From Leptasterias polaris (lineage: Eukaryota; Echinodermata; Asteroidea; Forcipulatida; Asteriidae): a DNA stretch of 64,000 bases. The notes beneath the pieces were generated by a model. The model searched no databases, was not told the DNA's origin, and was given only the letters and a program-made list of their open reading frames with translations. This document shows positions 1 through 13,200 of the stretch, piece after piece. The stretch covers positions 2,666,001-2,730,000 of the forward strand of contig JAZGTN010000052.1 in the NCBI GenBank assembly GCA_037783415.1, given 5' to 3'. Positions within the stretch are counted from its first letter, which is position 1. The number at the start of each line of letters is the position of its first letter. Made by a program: the position numbers and the translations under genes.

Positions 1-690
1 GAAGGCGGATAGCGAAGTCAACCTTGCAGAGACCGACAAACAGAAACAGGTCGGGTCAGGTTGAACCAAACTACTCTTAATAAACCAGTCCACATCAAAT
101 CCAACTGCATGCTTTGTGCCAAGGCCCCTCGGTTCGATCAGAGTTCACAGGTTTCCATGTTGTCAGAAAACAAAACTGTCTTAGATTTGTGAAGGCTGTT
201 TGTAAGAATGTCATTGGTTAAGGTTTGTTGTAAACTCTGCAGTTGGTTAAGGTCAAAATTAAGGCAAATTTGCCTCTTTGCGTTTTGACAAAAACGAGGT
301 CCAATTTTATGCCTCTTCTTACAGGGGTTAGCACCAGAGCCAAATTTATACACAAAGCTGCCTAAGCACAACAATATTGTGCTTACCAGAATAAGGTTAC
401 CAGCCAAACTACTATTTCACATGTACAATTTGTGACTGGTATTCTGTTAATTTCTGCTAAATTGTTAAGCAATATTTTCCGCTTAAGCAGCTCTATGAAA
501 TTGCACCCTGATATTTCTAAACCTCCTTCAAATTGTTTACTTCTTCATTCGAAAAAAATTAGATTAGGCTTAAATTTATATAAAGATAATCTCACATTGA
601 TTCTGACTATAGAAAAAGAACAAACGTAGGCTTTTATTTTTAGAATGTACCTCAAGTTTCCTATTAACAGTTTTTTGTCTTGTTTTGCAG
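1..690. other. CCDC40 intron at left window edge
   Basis: No exon was recognised here. The segment ends in a pyrimidine-rich tract and AG acceptor just before the first coding exon at 691, so it is most simply an intron of CCDC40 whose 5' exons lie outside the window. It carries one degenerate MITE copy at 337-509. Confidence 0.6.
337..509. repeat. MITE family A copy (GGGCCCAATTTC ends)
   Basis: About 173 bp. Its ends are degenerate inverted versions of GGGCCCAATTTCATARAGCTG followed by CTTAAGCA-type sequence. The interior shares motifs such as GGTTACCAGCC and ACAAATTGTACATGTGA with copies at 1498, 31085, 38637 and 51785. It has no coding capacity. It lies in a CCDC40 intron. Confidence 0.6.
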
Positions 691-3600
691 GATTTGTATG
701 TTGACAGGTTGACCGAGAATGTAGACAAGCTGAGAGAGCAGATATCTCTCTATGAAGCCCAGTTTTATGCACAGGGTGAAGAGACCAAGGCAGCTAAGGA
801 GGCACTCGCAGAAGCCCGCCTGGAAATCGAGGTGTGTTTTCAAGGAATGGAGTAATCTGTATGAAGGGAAAAAATGTACAGACGTGTGTTCCACTCGGGC
901 TAACAATGCTAACAATTGCCAAGATGCATTGGTGTGAATGCTGGGGGAAGTTTAGCTCAGCTCCTCGGGGGCTCACCCAGATGAGCACACTAGGGTCGAC
1001 CCGGGGAAGCTAATCAAATGCACACACAGTGTCGATTTCCACAAAGTATACCGCTCATGGCACTATGTGGATATTATTATCCCATCAATTGGCCAGAAAA
1101 TTCATTCCTCAAACTATCTTAGCTCACTGGGGGTATGGAGCCTATGCTGCCTTGTATGTAGTCTGCAGGCCTGGAATTACACGGAGGCCACGGAGGCCAC
1201 AGAGGCCATGGCCTTCGTTGCCCTGGTCTTGGCCTTAGTGCCCTTTCAAAAGTTTCCCATAGACTTTATGATTTTCCAATACAAGTGCCCTTTGCAAAAT
1301 CAAAATGGCCTTGCCCTTTCAGAGATGAAATTCCAGGCCTGAGTCTGGGTCAAGCTAAATCACTCACAAGAACCACCTCTGCCCTCACAGGTCACCCGTT
1401 GACTCCTGGGTGAAGAGACGCAATTCCTGTCTAGCTCAAGGACACAAGTGTTATGATCCTGATTCAAACACACATTCTGATGACTCACCTGCCATGAGGG
1501 CCTAATTTCATAAAGCTGCTAAGCACAACAATTTGGCATGCACAATTCTGCTTCTGCTGAACACAATGGTTACCAGCCAGAATACTTTGTTATTCACACT
1601 GCTCATGACTGGTTCTCCTCTAAATTTAGCTTAGCATTAAAAAATGACAATGAAAATCAAACTTTTCTGCTAAACAGCTCTATGAAATTGTGCCCGGAAC
1701 TTGAATTCAAAGCACTTGAGCACAGAGTTGTTTATAAATGTTCCTTTTCACAATAATTTTGACCTTGCCCTTTCACTTGCCACAGGCACTCCGTTTATAT
1801 CTAAACATTTACGCTGATTACTATTTTGATGCAGTCAATCAACCTGGAGAGAAAGCAGCTGTATCAGCAGTGGAATAGCAGTATCATTGGAATGAGAAGA
1901 CGTGACGAAGCACACGCTGCCATGCAGGAAGCACTCAGGTGAGTCCTTGCTCCTTATTGGTTGATCTGATCATTCCCTTCTGGCCTATCGGTCTAATCAC
2001 GGCCAATCAAAAGGCCCATTATATGTGACCACACCCATTGCAGGTGTGTGATTTCTTAGGATTTTTTCAGGAAGACTTCTTGAAAGAAGTAAAGCAGTCA
2101 CCAAAGAGAGAAAGAATAGTCCGCAAAACTCATAGTTTTGTATTTCTGGTGGTACACCAGTCTGTAAACATCCTGAATTGTAACATCCGAGAGTTTCTAG
2201 AGTAAGGGGGAATCTAAGCCTGCTAGACAAATTTGCAGGATTTTTCAGTAAACAGTCAACCCTCCGTCTGTATGACCATTCAATATCATCCAATGTGGTT
2301 TTGAAAAATATATGCCAGCCTGCAATATGATAAGTACACATGCATGTACATTGCAGTCACTCTATGGACATCCCTTAAGAAAAGTGTACACTTAAGAAAA
2401 ATCTAAATATTCAACACAGTAAAAAGCACTGTGTGAACGTGTGTAAGTCCACATAGTTTTTCAAATCCCTACATATCTGGACCTCTTTTGTTCTCAGGTC
2501 CACATTTCGTAAGTAGTGTTAAAACACAGTTCAGTACCGTTGTGCCACCATACATTATCTGAGCAGCTGAATGGTTTCAAATGGTTGTTCAACTCGGTGG
2601 AAAATGTTACCAAGTAAAGTAAATTCGATAACAAATACATCAGGGAATATTTGTCCACTATCAAACTCTCCTTCACTCCTATCTCCAACAGCCAACAGAG
2701 GCAGCACATCCTCTCCCTGCAGACGGAGATCGATGGCTACCGCAAATCCATCCTGAAGGAGCAGGACAACAACGAGACGCTGACGATCCTGCTGAACAAG
2801 AACGAGGCGGACATGAACACCGTGAAGAAGCTCATCTCCATATGCCAGTCCAAACAGGAACAGATAAAGCAGGACTACAGCACCTACACCAGAATGTTGC
2901 ATGAAACGGAGCAGGCCCTCACGAGGGCAACTACGGTTAGTCACTTTTTTACCTCAAAGTAAAAGGTGTAACATGAAGGGGAACACTTTAATTGAGTTAA
3001 TATAAAAATTGGCCGTCACTCGACGACTTATGTGACTTTCAGGGGGGTTTTTCAAGTAAAGACAAAGTTCAGAATTGGTCATTATAAGAAATCTTTTTTA
3101 ATGAAAACAATTGTGAAAAATTGAAACAGTAATAGAGAAAGACTTCAGAAGTTTGAGCAGTGAAATAGTATACTCCCCAGGTCAAACAGATTTCTGACTT
3201 ATTTTCTCTTCTTATGTTTGGAAAAAATTCCAGGATCGAACGCTGCGGATGAATGAAGTGAATTCCCTGCGCAAACAAATCGAGCGTGAATTCCTAGAGA
3301 AGATGCGCTTGGAGGAGACCATCATGGAAACCATGCGGCAGAAGATGACGATGGACAAAGTGACTCAGTATGCCAACAAGATGGCCAACAAGACACGCAA
3401 GCTCATTGCTGAGCAGGTGAGTGTGTTTTTTCATTTCTGAAGTCCTCAAAGAAGATTTAGTATTTAAGCCCCCCCTAGGTTGACCTTGCTATGATACAAA
3501 AACAGTTGGTGACTCACTTTCAAGATGATGCTGTGCCTGAGCCAAGACCGTCAGGAACATATCAGTCGCTGATTGTTTACGACCCGAGTTTAACTACGAT

Positions 3601-6600
3601 GATGTTAAGACAAACAGCATCAGTTGGCTTGAGAAATAATCAACATATATTTTTTCACCCCTGGTGTTTAGGAAGCATCAAGAGCTAAAGTAGAAAACGA
3701 GATCTCCCATGACACTCTGGAACTCTCCCACACCCTGACACGGGTGGAGCATCTCAGAAAGAACATGGATGAGCTAGACGCAGAGATCCACGAGAAAAAC
3801 GATATCATCTCACGCAGCGAGAACGAAGGCGTCAAACGCAACGCCGTCATCGAGCGCAAGCAAGGCCAGATCGATCAGTACAACAAGAAGATTGAAGCTA
3901 TCATCAGCTCTCAAGGGGTGAGTAAGTCATGAAATCTTTGATGAAATGTCTCATTTGAACAAACAAAATAATAATCTCTTTATTGTGATGATGATGATGT
4001 CAGATGAATGTTATCATTGTGTATTCAGGGGAAAGACATAACGTGGCAATCTTGTGAATAACCATAAATGTGTCCGTTTCAGGGCGAGGAGCTTGGTCCG
4101 TTAGAACAAGAGGTCAACGGCCTCCACAAGAACATAGACGCCCGTATCCAGGACATTGCCGATCTGCAGCAGTTCTGGCTGCGGCAGCAGAGCGAGCTGG
4201 TCAAGCTGACCCAAGAGAAGGACGGCCAACAGATCGAGGTCAACATCATGAAGAAGGCCCTCATGATTCTACACCAGAAGAAGTTACGCATTGAGAGTGA
4301 GTTTGGCTTGGTTCTCTTTTAAGATTCCTGGCAAATTTGACAAGGAGTGTGCGAGATCACAATGGGTTTGCATTGTTGCGTCACTTATCTGCTTATAAGA
4401 ACTGTCGGCAAGGTAGGGTGCCATTTGTTTTGGTAATGGTTTTGCAACTTGGATGAAATAAAAATTACGGACAGAAATAAATTCTGCTAATGGGCTCTGC
4501 GTAGGCCTTATGAAATTGGGCCCAGGTGAAACGGGTCAAAAGGTCAAATATTATGCTTGAGTCTGCCATAGTTTGTATTAGGTTAAATGTTCCATGAACT
4601 TATGCAAGTATGACAACCCTTTTGTTCTCGTTTCAGATGACATCGACAGCCAAGAGGGCGAACACAAGGATGTCGAGCGCAGCATCCGCAACATGCAGAA
4701 CGACATGCTCAAACTGAACCTCCTCCTGACCAAGGAGGGCAAGACGAGACAGAACCTGAAAGAGGATAACATCCTGATTGAGAACGACTTCATCCTGTCG
4801 CTGAGGGAGGCCGAGATGGAGTCCATTCAGATGCAGAATAAGCTTGAAGGACTGGGAGAGGAGAAAGAGAGGCTTCTCAACAGTCTAGTGGAAGCCGAGT
4901 AAGAATCCCCTGACTAAGAATTTGGGCTTATTGAGAATAGCACCTAATTAGGAATACTTTCCATAGTAAACTCACCTTTTTAAGAAAATATTTACAAGTT
5001 ATTTCATGAAGTTCTGCTACACTAGAGTCGCTAAGAATTTGGTCTAATCAAGAATAGTGCCCAATTAAGAATACTTTGCAATTAAGAAAATCATTAACAG
5101 GTATTCCATGAAGTTCTGCCACACTTGTCACTGAAATTCAAATATTTGCTTCTAGGAAAATAAGTTTCCAAGACCAAAAGAGATCTTAAAAATTATGAAA
5201 TTCCTTCGCTTTCAAACTTTTACGAGTCTGTTTTTGTTTGCTTTTTTCCCCAAAGAAAGAAACTGAAATACTTTGGTATTTCAAAAATACTTGACTTAAG
5301 GTTTGTCTGAAGTATGCACCGCTGACCAAAAACACATTGAATAATTGCCGTTTTTGTTTCCGTGGGCATCTACATATTTCTTGAACTTCAAAGACAGATA
5401 ATTTACAACTGCAATCATTCTATTTTTGTGCATGAATATACTTGCTACCAAACATTATCAAGAGTTGTAGAGATTCATCCTGCAGGTAACATTATTCTAC
5501 AAATCTAAAACCAAATTCTACCTTCTCTCTTTGCCCTTCAGGCGTCAGATAATGCTGTGGGAGAAGAAGACGCAGCTGGCCCGAGAAGCCAAGGCCACTG
5601 TAGATTCTGAGGTAGGCCAGGGTGAGATCAGAGCCATGACTGCTGAGATTCACCGCATGGAGGTCAGACACGCCCAGCTTATGAAACTACAGGTAGGTTG
5701 TTTGAAGTCCGCTATCGATTTATGTGGGATTGGGATTTCAATATGACTGTGGGATTGAGATTTCACTGAGTGGGATTGTGATCATGGTCGACCAACCAAT
5801 ATTCACACACAAGACTGACTGTAGTAATGTTTTATGGGCAACAGGAGAAACTCATTCAAGACATGGAGAAGGCAGTATCAAGGCGGGACACCATCGTCAC
5901 TCGCGGAGACGCTCAGTCCAAACTCTACAAGAAGGTGGAGACTAAAGGAACATTCCAGAAGAAACTGACTGAGATGAGGAAGAAGATTAAACAGACACAG
6001 CAGGTAAAGAGAATTATGTATTTCAACTGACCCCTGACTGCCCCTTTAAAGTGTCTGTTTATCATTTGTTATAGTGAATTATTCATTGGCTAAATTCTTA
6101 TTTTGACTGGATAATTTTTATTGTTAACGGTGGTGACTATCCTGCCAAATTGATTTTGCCCAACGGTTTCACTCATTGAGAAGCAACAAATAATGTTACA
6201 GGTGTCTGTAGAATGTAATATATGTTTTACTTCAGATTGAATTCACACACAAAAAGATTAAACCATTTAGTACCATAGTAGAAAGGACCTCGTTTCAAAT
6301 CAGCATGCTTTGGCCAAAACTTCCAAAGCTTCCAGAATGCCCCCCAGTCTTGAAAAATCCCGGGGAAGAGGTTGGATAAAAGTTTCCACAGTTGAAAAAG
6401 TTCACGATCAGTCAAATAAATTTCATTTTTGTAAATGTTTGTCCAGGATGTTGGCGGCTGTGATCAGGACATACAGGAGCTGCGTACTCATCAGCAGATG
6501 CTGAACCAAGAACTGGAGGAGAAGCAAACCAACTTCCAACAGCTCCAAAGCAACGCTGATACGCTGGACGGTGACCTGGACCGGCTGGTCGAGGTCAAAC

Positions 6601-7678
6601 AGAAGGTCAGTCATAGGTCAAGACTAGGAATAGATCCCATGCTTTTGATCTGGCAAGCTTGAAAAGTGCCCTCATTGAGGTTGAAAGAAAGTCCTTTCAT
6701 TTGCTGGGAGTTTTGCGTGGCGCCCACACACCAGCCTTGCTAACATGGGCAGCACCCTATCGATACCTCTCATCACTAACCCCTTGGTAGGGATGTACTA
6801 AAAAACAGCGCTGATTGGCTTCCAAAAGTGACTGCTTTGCGTGCACGCTTGCTAAAAGCTTTTGAATGTTGTAGGACGCTTAGTACGCACGTGTAAAAAT
6901 GCAAGTATTCTGACGCGACTCCATTTCAAATGAATCATGTTTTTACATGGTCACCCTAAACTGCATACAGTTAGACATATCACAAGATCAAAGAATAATG
7001 CTCTTTTGCGGGCAACCATGCAGAAAGGCATGCTGGGGAAAAATGGCGCAGCGAGATCGTTCACCTCTGGGAACGAGGTTGGCAACACACATGCACGTTA
7101 ACAGTCTTCAGATGATGTAAATAAACTCTAGGCAGATTAAGAAACAGTTGCAGAATGGGAAAAGACATGGCAGACTAGTGTAAATACATCCAAATGCTAT
7201 TTGCTGAGAGTTACTCATGGGAAATGATTACTGTTTGGGAGCAGTCAACCGCGTGGTTTGTGGATCGACTGTGCACAGAACTATGTGTGTACTTTGTAGA
7301 TGAACTCACCTTGTGGTACCACACAGCAGGCTGGCGTATTTAGTGCCATCAGACAGCAGTTATGTCTCACATTGTTTCTTTAGTTCAGTCCTGAAAAACC
7401 ATAACTTGATGTGCTTTGTTTTCTTCCAGAACCTGACTGATCTCCTGGCCAAACAGCAGAGGGTGAAATACTACCAAGCCCTCAAGGATGGCAAGTACAC
7501 CCTCCTCTGCAAGACGGAGGCTGCTCTGGACTCGGAGATGCAGAAGCAGACCGACCGGATGCACACCATCGCAACCATCGTTGATCGCATCAATCAGGAG
7601 TTCCCTCACGTCCAGCCTGCCATGAGGAAGGTCATGGTCACGCTAAGCTCTAGGGGGGTCGGCGAGGAGGAACAATAA
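691..7678 (+). CDS. CCDC40: Coiled-coil domain-containing protein 40 (C-terminal part)
   Basis: CCDC40 works with CCDC39 as the 96-nm molecular ruler of motile cilia, placing inner dynein arms and the dynein regulatory complex on the axoneme. Eleven exons join in phase: 691-831, 1835-1938, 2692-2935, 3234-3416, 3672-3917, 4083-4296, 4637-4898, 5542-5692, 5845-6003, 6447-6605 and 7430-7678. They give 703 residues plus a TAA stop at 7676-7678. The product is almost entirely charged heptad coiled coil, with no membrane or catalytic domain. The family assignment rests on stretches such as [20 protein letters not shown] followed by [15 protein letters not shown], a strongly conserved CCDC40 block. 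All introns are GT/AG. Human CCDC40 has about 1,140 residues, so roughly the first 400 should lie left of the window. No frameshift or internal stop was seen. Confidence 0.93.
1498..1695. repeat. MITE family A copy
   Basis: A roughly 198-bp element running from GGGCCTAATTTCATAAAGCTG to an inverted CAGCTCTATGAAATTGTGCCC-like end. It is the same family as 337-509 and 31085-31257 and lies in the intron before the CCDC40 exon at 1835. The sequence just before it (about 1430-1497) resembles part of the tRNA-derived SINE S3 (CAAGGACACAAGTGT). Confidence 0.6.
4340..4525. repeat. Diverged family A-like MITE
   Basis: It ends in ATGAAATTGGGCCC and shares a TTGCATTGTTGCGTCACTTA segment, in inverted form, with 8195-8400. 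It sits in the CCDC40 intron between exons 4083-4296 and 4637-4898. The left boundary is uncertain. Confidence 0.4.
6606..7429. other. CCDC40 last intron
   Basis: An 824-bp intron with a GTCAGT donor and TTCTTCCAG acceptor. I see no exon or recognisable repeat in it. Confidence 0.5.
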
Positions 7679-8194
7679 GATGGGAAGAGATCGCAAAAGA
7701 TAGTGGGGACGAGTTGGAAGCTTTTACAAGATTATGCTGATTATTTTTTGCTGGAGACCCCTCCCGCTAAATCCAACATTATCCTCCAGTCTAAAGTAAC
7801 TCAACACCCAAATATTTGGACTGTGACCAACTCTCCCTGATTCTGCAGAAAGTTCCCTGAAAATAAACAAATCTTTCCATGTTCTATGATTTGATGAACA
7901 AATTTGAAAATCTCCCCGATTATGGAAATTAATTCCCTGGTGAACAAAATCTATCTGCTTACAAGATTCAAATGTAATGTTGGTAGCTCTGCTCGATGGA
8001 TATTGGAGTATTTGGGACTGTTAGGGGTAAATTCAGTCGGCTGATTGCCAGTCATTAACTTTTAGTTTGTAGAACAATGTACACAGAAGTAAACACCAAG
8101 CAAACTTAATGCTTGACATAAGTAAAATCTGGCTGAAACATTTTTTTCTGATAGGAAGTTGGGGGGGGGGGGGGACAGTTTGATATCTGTACCC

Positions 8195-8400
8195 AATTTC
8201 ATAAAACATGTAAGCAGACATTTTCTGCTTATGGGGCAGTCATGAGAATAACAACTGCTTACTGAAGCAAAGTAAAAGTCACACTAACTTGCTGGCAGTT
8301 CTTGCAAGCAGATGAGTGACGCAACAATACAAATCCATTGTGACGCGGACTTGCGTCATGAAATTTCACAAAAAGCTTATGTACATTTTTCTGCTACAGT
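8195..8400. repeat. Diverged family A-like MITE
   Basis: Starts ACCCAATTTCATAAAACATG and contains the GTGACGCAACAATACAAATCC segment shared, inverted, with 4340-4525. The right boundary is uncertain. Confidence 0.4.
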
Positions 8401-8660
8401 TTTGAAGTATGAGACCTATTCCAGTACATAGCACCATGTAATGGTTTACAAGCTGCTGTGGCGCAATATGCAGCCAATCAAACCAGGAGGAACACCTGTG
8501 CACTAGGTTCTCTTATGTGCATTACACAACACATGGGACCTACGGCTTTACGTCCCATCCGAAAGACGCAGCAATAATGGTTAAGTGTCTTTCTTAAGGA
8601 CACAAGTGTCACGACCGGAACTCGAACCCACACTCTGCTGATAAGAATTACCAGAGGTTA
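8401..8660 (-). repeat. tRNA-derived SINE S3, partial
   Basis: Read on the minus strand it has the S3 order: a tRNA-like box B (GGTTCGAGTTCC), then GACACTTGTGTCCTTAAG, then the body with GGATGGGACG and TTTGATTGGCTGCATATTGC. It lacks the tRNA 5' half and the (ATT)n tail. The best copy is at 34208-34640. Confidence 0.65.
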
Positions 8661-8970
8661 TACACTGTGTGCAAAACACAACTTTAGCCCCAAATTAGCT
8701 GATACAATATGGAGCTTCACTCTATGGACCATACATATAAAAGGCCACTGCGTTTAAGACGAGGTTCGGATAATACAAGGGAGTGGGCCAGTCCGACAGA
8801 CCTCGTATTTACGAGAGTCGACTGTACATAGAAGTCCACACAAGATGTAAATTTATTGTTGGAAAAATACACAATATGTAGTTCTATAAACTTCTGATCG
8901 TTTGATTTGTTATTTGAAAATGTTTAACCTTTGTTGTACGATAACTTTACATTGAATTAAGTGAAGTGTG

Positions 8971-8976
8971 AATAAA
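8971..8976 (+). terminator. Candidate CCDC40 poly(A) signal AATAAA
   Basis: An AATAAA about 1.3 kb after the CCDC40 stop. A nearer AATAAA at 7862-7867 is an alternative. No cleavage data are available from sequence. Confidence 0.35.
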
Positions 8977-8998
8977 TATAGCTTGTTTTTAAAAGAAA

Positions 8999-9004
8999 TT
9001 TATT
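8999..9004 (-). terminator. Candidate YARS2 poly(A) signal on minus strand
   Basis: TTTATT on the plus strand, AATAAA on the minus strand, about 1.27 kb past the YARS2 stop and only 22 bp from the opposing plus-strand signal. Another minus-strand AATAAA lies nearer the gene at 9399-9404. Confidence 0.3.
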
Positions 9005-9077
9005 TGGCATTAACTGTTTGTTCTTAACCATTTTCCATTCCTCTGTGCAATATTATATTTTAGAACTTTTTGGAGCT

Positions 9078-9300
9078 TTAAGTTGGGAAGGTAGTGCATT
9101 CTGCTCTACCAGCCAGGCTCCTAGTGGATGATACCCATGCCTACATCCTTACTGACTGTGAAGGGGGTAACCCTGTTTCAGCCCCAGGAGTAGGTGCCCC
9201 TGGTGACACTTGATTTGTGTCGATAGACCAAATCAGTTAAGTGTAGCCCTCACCTTGAAGTGGCCTTGTGATGTTGGGCAATATCTCATATATAGAAATT
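9078..9300 (+). repeat. SINE S4, 5'-truncated
   Basis: Nearly identical over about 200 bp to the body of the copy at 33645-34000, starting at AAGTTGGGAAGGTAGTGC. The tRNA-like head is absent, so it is a 5'-truncated insertion. Confidence 0.65.
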
Positions 9301-10268
9301 GTTTTAAGTAATGGTTTTCCTTGAAAAATATCATTGTCACAATGAAAGCCTGACAGACAAAGGAAAGACAACAAAGTTTCTCATAATAAGCACTGTGTTT
9401 TATTCTTTCTCTTGAGCGTAAAATAAGTATGTGTTCACTGGAATTGCAAAACCTGGGCCATAACCCATGGCCAATAATCTGCTATGTTATGCTGGAATCT
9501 CCGATCACTCAGTCTTACCTCCCATTGAGCCGAATACAATGATGAACAATGGTGGCAGCCTGATCATTCTTATATGCCACATTTGTATAACGAAGGATAA
9601 AGGTCTTGAATCAGGGATTGCACAGTAACCCCGGAAAAAGTGAGATAACGAGCAGGTATTCCAGTACCTTATATTCCTTTTTTGTACAGTAGGTGCATGT
9701 GTGTGCACACTACACAAATGAATTTCCAAGTGAATATACACGTCATCCAACTCCAAAAATTTTAGGACACTTAGAAGCTGTTCTTGGCATAAAAAAACGT
9801 CCGCCATAAGCCAGTTTGGAAACGTTTGGCAGAAAAAGATGTCATTATGTTTCACAAACTTGATTATCATCAAGTAGGCAAATGTTTTCGTTATTAGTAG
9901 AACCAAATGCTAGAACACTGTTTGATGTTAATATGAAGGCAGACAATTGCAGCATCGGGTAGGGGAGTGACACACTTCCCATGAACCACTCATTTTGCTG
10001 ATGTTTGGCACACAAAATTGTTTCCACGTCAAAGTTGATTGCAAATGTTTGCTGCAGAAGCAGCCCAGCCACCTCCGTGCTTCATGCATGTAGGTGTCAG
10101 ATCAACTCACCCTACAAAACACCTTGACAGGAGTCTACATCCTCTACTGGAGACTGAATCCATCATTATTGGAAGTGGATACCAGGCCCACAAGGCAGAT
10201 GAACAGTTCAAAACGCAGATGCTGAAGGGTGCACTTTTGCTACAAGGTGATTCTTAAGTAAAGTTCCG

Positions 10269-13200
10269 TCATACCCACTTCACAACATGGTAATTCTTTT
10301 TCCCTAGAAAAAGAAGAAGAAACAAACGGGTTCTCTCTTTACAAGAAGTAAAATGGGAAACTAGAATAATAATAGTAATAATAATAAATTATGCTTATAA
10401 AGCTTTTCACATCCATGACTGGATCTTGAGGCGCTGTACTAATTAAAACACCACCAAACAAAAGGATGAAATAATCAAAGAGCATTAAAGATGACATAAG
10501 AAATTAAACAAAAAACTTGACCAGCAAATAATTATAAACTCCACACCACAAAAGGTAAAAAATTATGAAAAGTACTCCTCAAATGAAACATTTTGTGGGG
10601 GACACAACTTTAGCCCCATACTAGCTGATACAATATGGCGCTTCAATCTCTTAAGACAATACATAGAAGTGGCCATGACACGCCACATGGATGGGTGTTC
10701 CACCTTGCCCTACATTGGTGATTTCCATTAGATTTTTTTGTCTTCTCCTGGGGATGCCTGTCTCAATTGGTCCCAATTGAAGCCAGTGATTTTAGGTTTT
10801 GGCTGATCGATTAATTAATAAGTGTGTATGAGATGTAGAGGACTTACCTATCCTAACGAGAGTGAGATCATTGTTGAGTATATGTTCCCCTTTGATCAGA
10901 ACCTGGTCCGCCCTGGTCACCCTTGTGTGGTTAATATACACACCGCCAGCTTGTAAAATCTTCTCCCCCCGATCTGTAAATGTAAAAGAAATCAACAGAC
11001 AAAGTTAATAGACAAAACGCTTATTTCAGACTGACAACAACATGCCACATTATAGTACAGCAATACTCAACATTATATATACAAATATGAAAATTGGCTT
11101 GATATTATACATCAGCATGTTGGAAAATAGTGAAGCAAAAAGCTTTTGTTTGTTTCCCTATATTGGAAAGACAAAATTAAGAATGACAGGCAAGGGGCAG
11201 CTCAATATTAAGCTGATTCGTGTATTCCTTGTATTTCATGTATTTCTTGTATAAAGCATAGTTAATCAATTTGTCTTCTTCTCCTGTGTTTACTACATGT
11301 ATCTAGTTACCTTTTTAGCTTGAACTGCAGTGTACCAGTTGATTGGCCCACCAGATGACCTCAATTTCTGACAAGGCTATTGTACACAATTGCTCTCATA
11401 TTAAAAAAATTAAAAAAGCTGAATCAATAAGCTCAGCCCCTTATTGCATAAACCAACCACAACTGTGATTACTTGCCAAAAAGTTCAACAAAAACCAGAC
11501 AAGTAACAATTCTAGGGAGTGGCAGGTTCAAATCCCACTCTAGTCAATTTTTCTTTGTTCATCCAAAAATAGATGCGACCATTCTGTTACACAATGTAAC
11601 AAAATCTGCTGTCATTCTTATATTTGCCATTTGCATATTTTTTTGTGACGTGTTGTGCTGACTTGATGGTCGGGGTAGGGGGTGGGGGGCAGAGTGTCTG
11701 TCAAACTTTATCTAAATCCCTGACTACTCACATCCTTGTGGTAGACACTTGAGCGTATCCAGCAACTGCCCCACACTGTATCCAGGCTCTAAGAGTAGAC
11801 TGGTAACCGAGGCTCCTCTGAACAACTCGGCAATCTCCAACTCACTCAACTGCTCCAAGCTCTGCGGGTCGGTGCTGTACAGGGCGTCAGTCTGCCGAAC
11901 GGCCTTGTCTAAACCACTCTCTGTATTAAAATAACCGCCACAAACAAAAAATTAAACTGCAAACAAATTAAACTGCAGAAAAAAAAGTAGCTTATATCTT
12001 GAATCAATATGCATTTTTACTGCAAAACCAAATATCTCTTTACCTCCATGCACCAGCAGCAGAACCTGTTCGGCTAGTTTCTCTTGGGCTTTGCGATTCT
12101 TAGGTGTCTTCTGGAGAAAGTGAATATAATAGTAACAATAATAATAATAATAGTGGCTTCCTATATAGCGCTCAAACCCGTCACTCAGTGCCGCTCATTC
12201 AGTATTCTTCCTGCAAGGTAATATGTGGAGCTGTGTTTTTGAAGTATGAGACCTTTTCCCTTTACAAGGTGTTGTGGTGCAATATGCAAACCCCTTCTCT
12301 TTACGATAAGTGCACTGGGTTCATTAAGTGTGCACTTCACAACACAAGGGACCTAAGGCGTAAGTCCCATTCAAAGGCGTAAGTCCCATGCTTAAGGACA
12401 CAAGTTTCACGACCAGGCCGATCAGAGACACCGAAGCTCGAGTTCAATGCGCTTGACTGCTTGTCCACGACACGCCGATATTATTTCATTTTAGTTCAAT
12501 TATCAGTCTCAGGTATGAAAAACATTAACCCTTTAGAGACCATTCGTTTCTGTATAATCATCACCATATGCCCAAACATGGTTTTATTGTTGATTTATTG
12601 AAACAAATTTAACTTGTAAAAGTGAATGGAAAACAAACTCAAAACAAAAACCACACAAATTCACCGCATCATACCGTGATGAATTTTCATCAACAGAAAA
12701 TAGACCTTATGCATGTGACCTCATTTGAGTAGGCAGGGATGTGATAGGCTGTTGAAAAAAACCTTAACTCTGAGCGCAAATCACAAAAGTTTGCGAGCTC
12801 AAAAAAATTGCGAGCATGAAGCCCACTAATAACATTTATCTTTGGTTTTAAAAGCCCTACTCTGTAATCTGGGAGCGTTCTATATGGTTTTATCTTCATT
12901 TTTTCATGAATTGATCTTAAGTAGATGTAAAACCAAGGTTCATTGGCTGATCCTGTGCCCGGTGCGTACACATCTGTGCGTTGTCCACCGTTTCACCATC
13001 GTTTTAACTCTAAGACAACTGCATGATGACATCAATGCATAAGGTCCCAGTGTCAGTGATAAGTTCCTACCTTGTGTTTGGTGATAATATCATCGATTTC
13101 ATTTAGGGGTAAGAAGGTGAACAACTTCAGGTATCTCTCCATGTCAGCATCCGGAAGCCGCACGAAATACTAGGAATAAATCAGACAGCCAATATTCAAT

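Larger units (their letters stand above)
7679..10268. other. Convergent 3' region between CCDC40 and YARS2
   Basis: This holds the 3' UTRs of two tail-to-tail genes. CCDC40 stops at 7678 on the plus strand and YARS2 stops at 10269 on the minus strand. Repeats occupy 8195-8400, 8401-8660 and 9078-9300, and a run of 15 or more G lies near 8160. Short open frames here look like chance and show no recognised domain. Confidence 0.6.
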
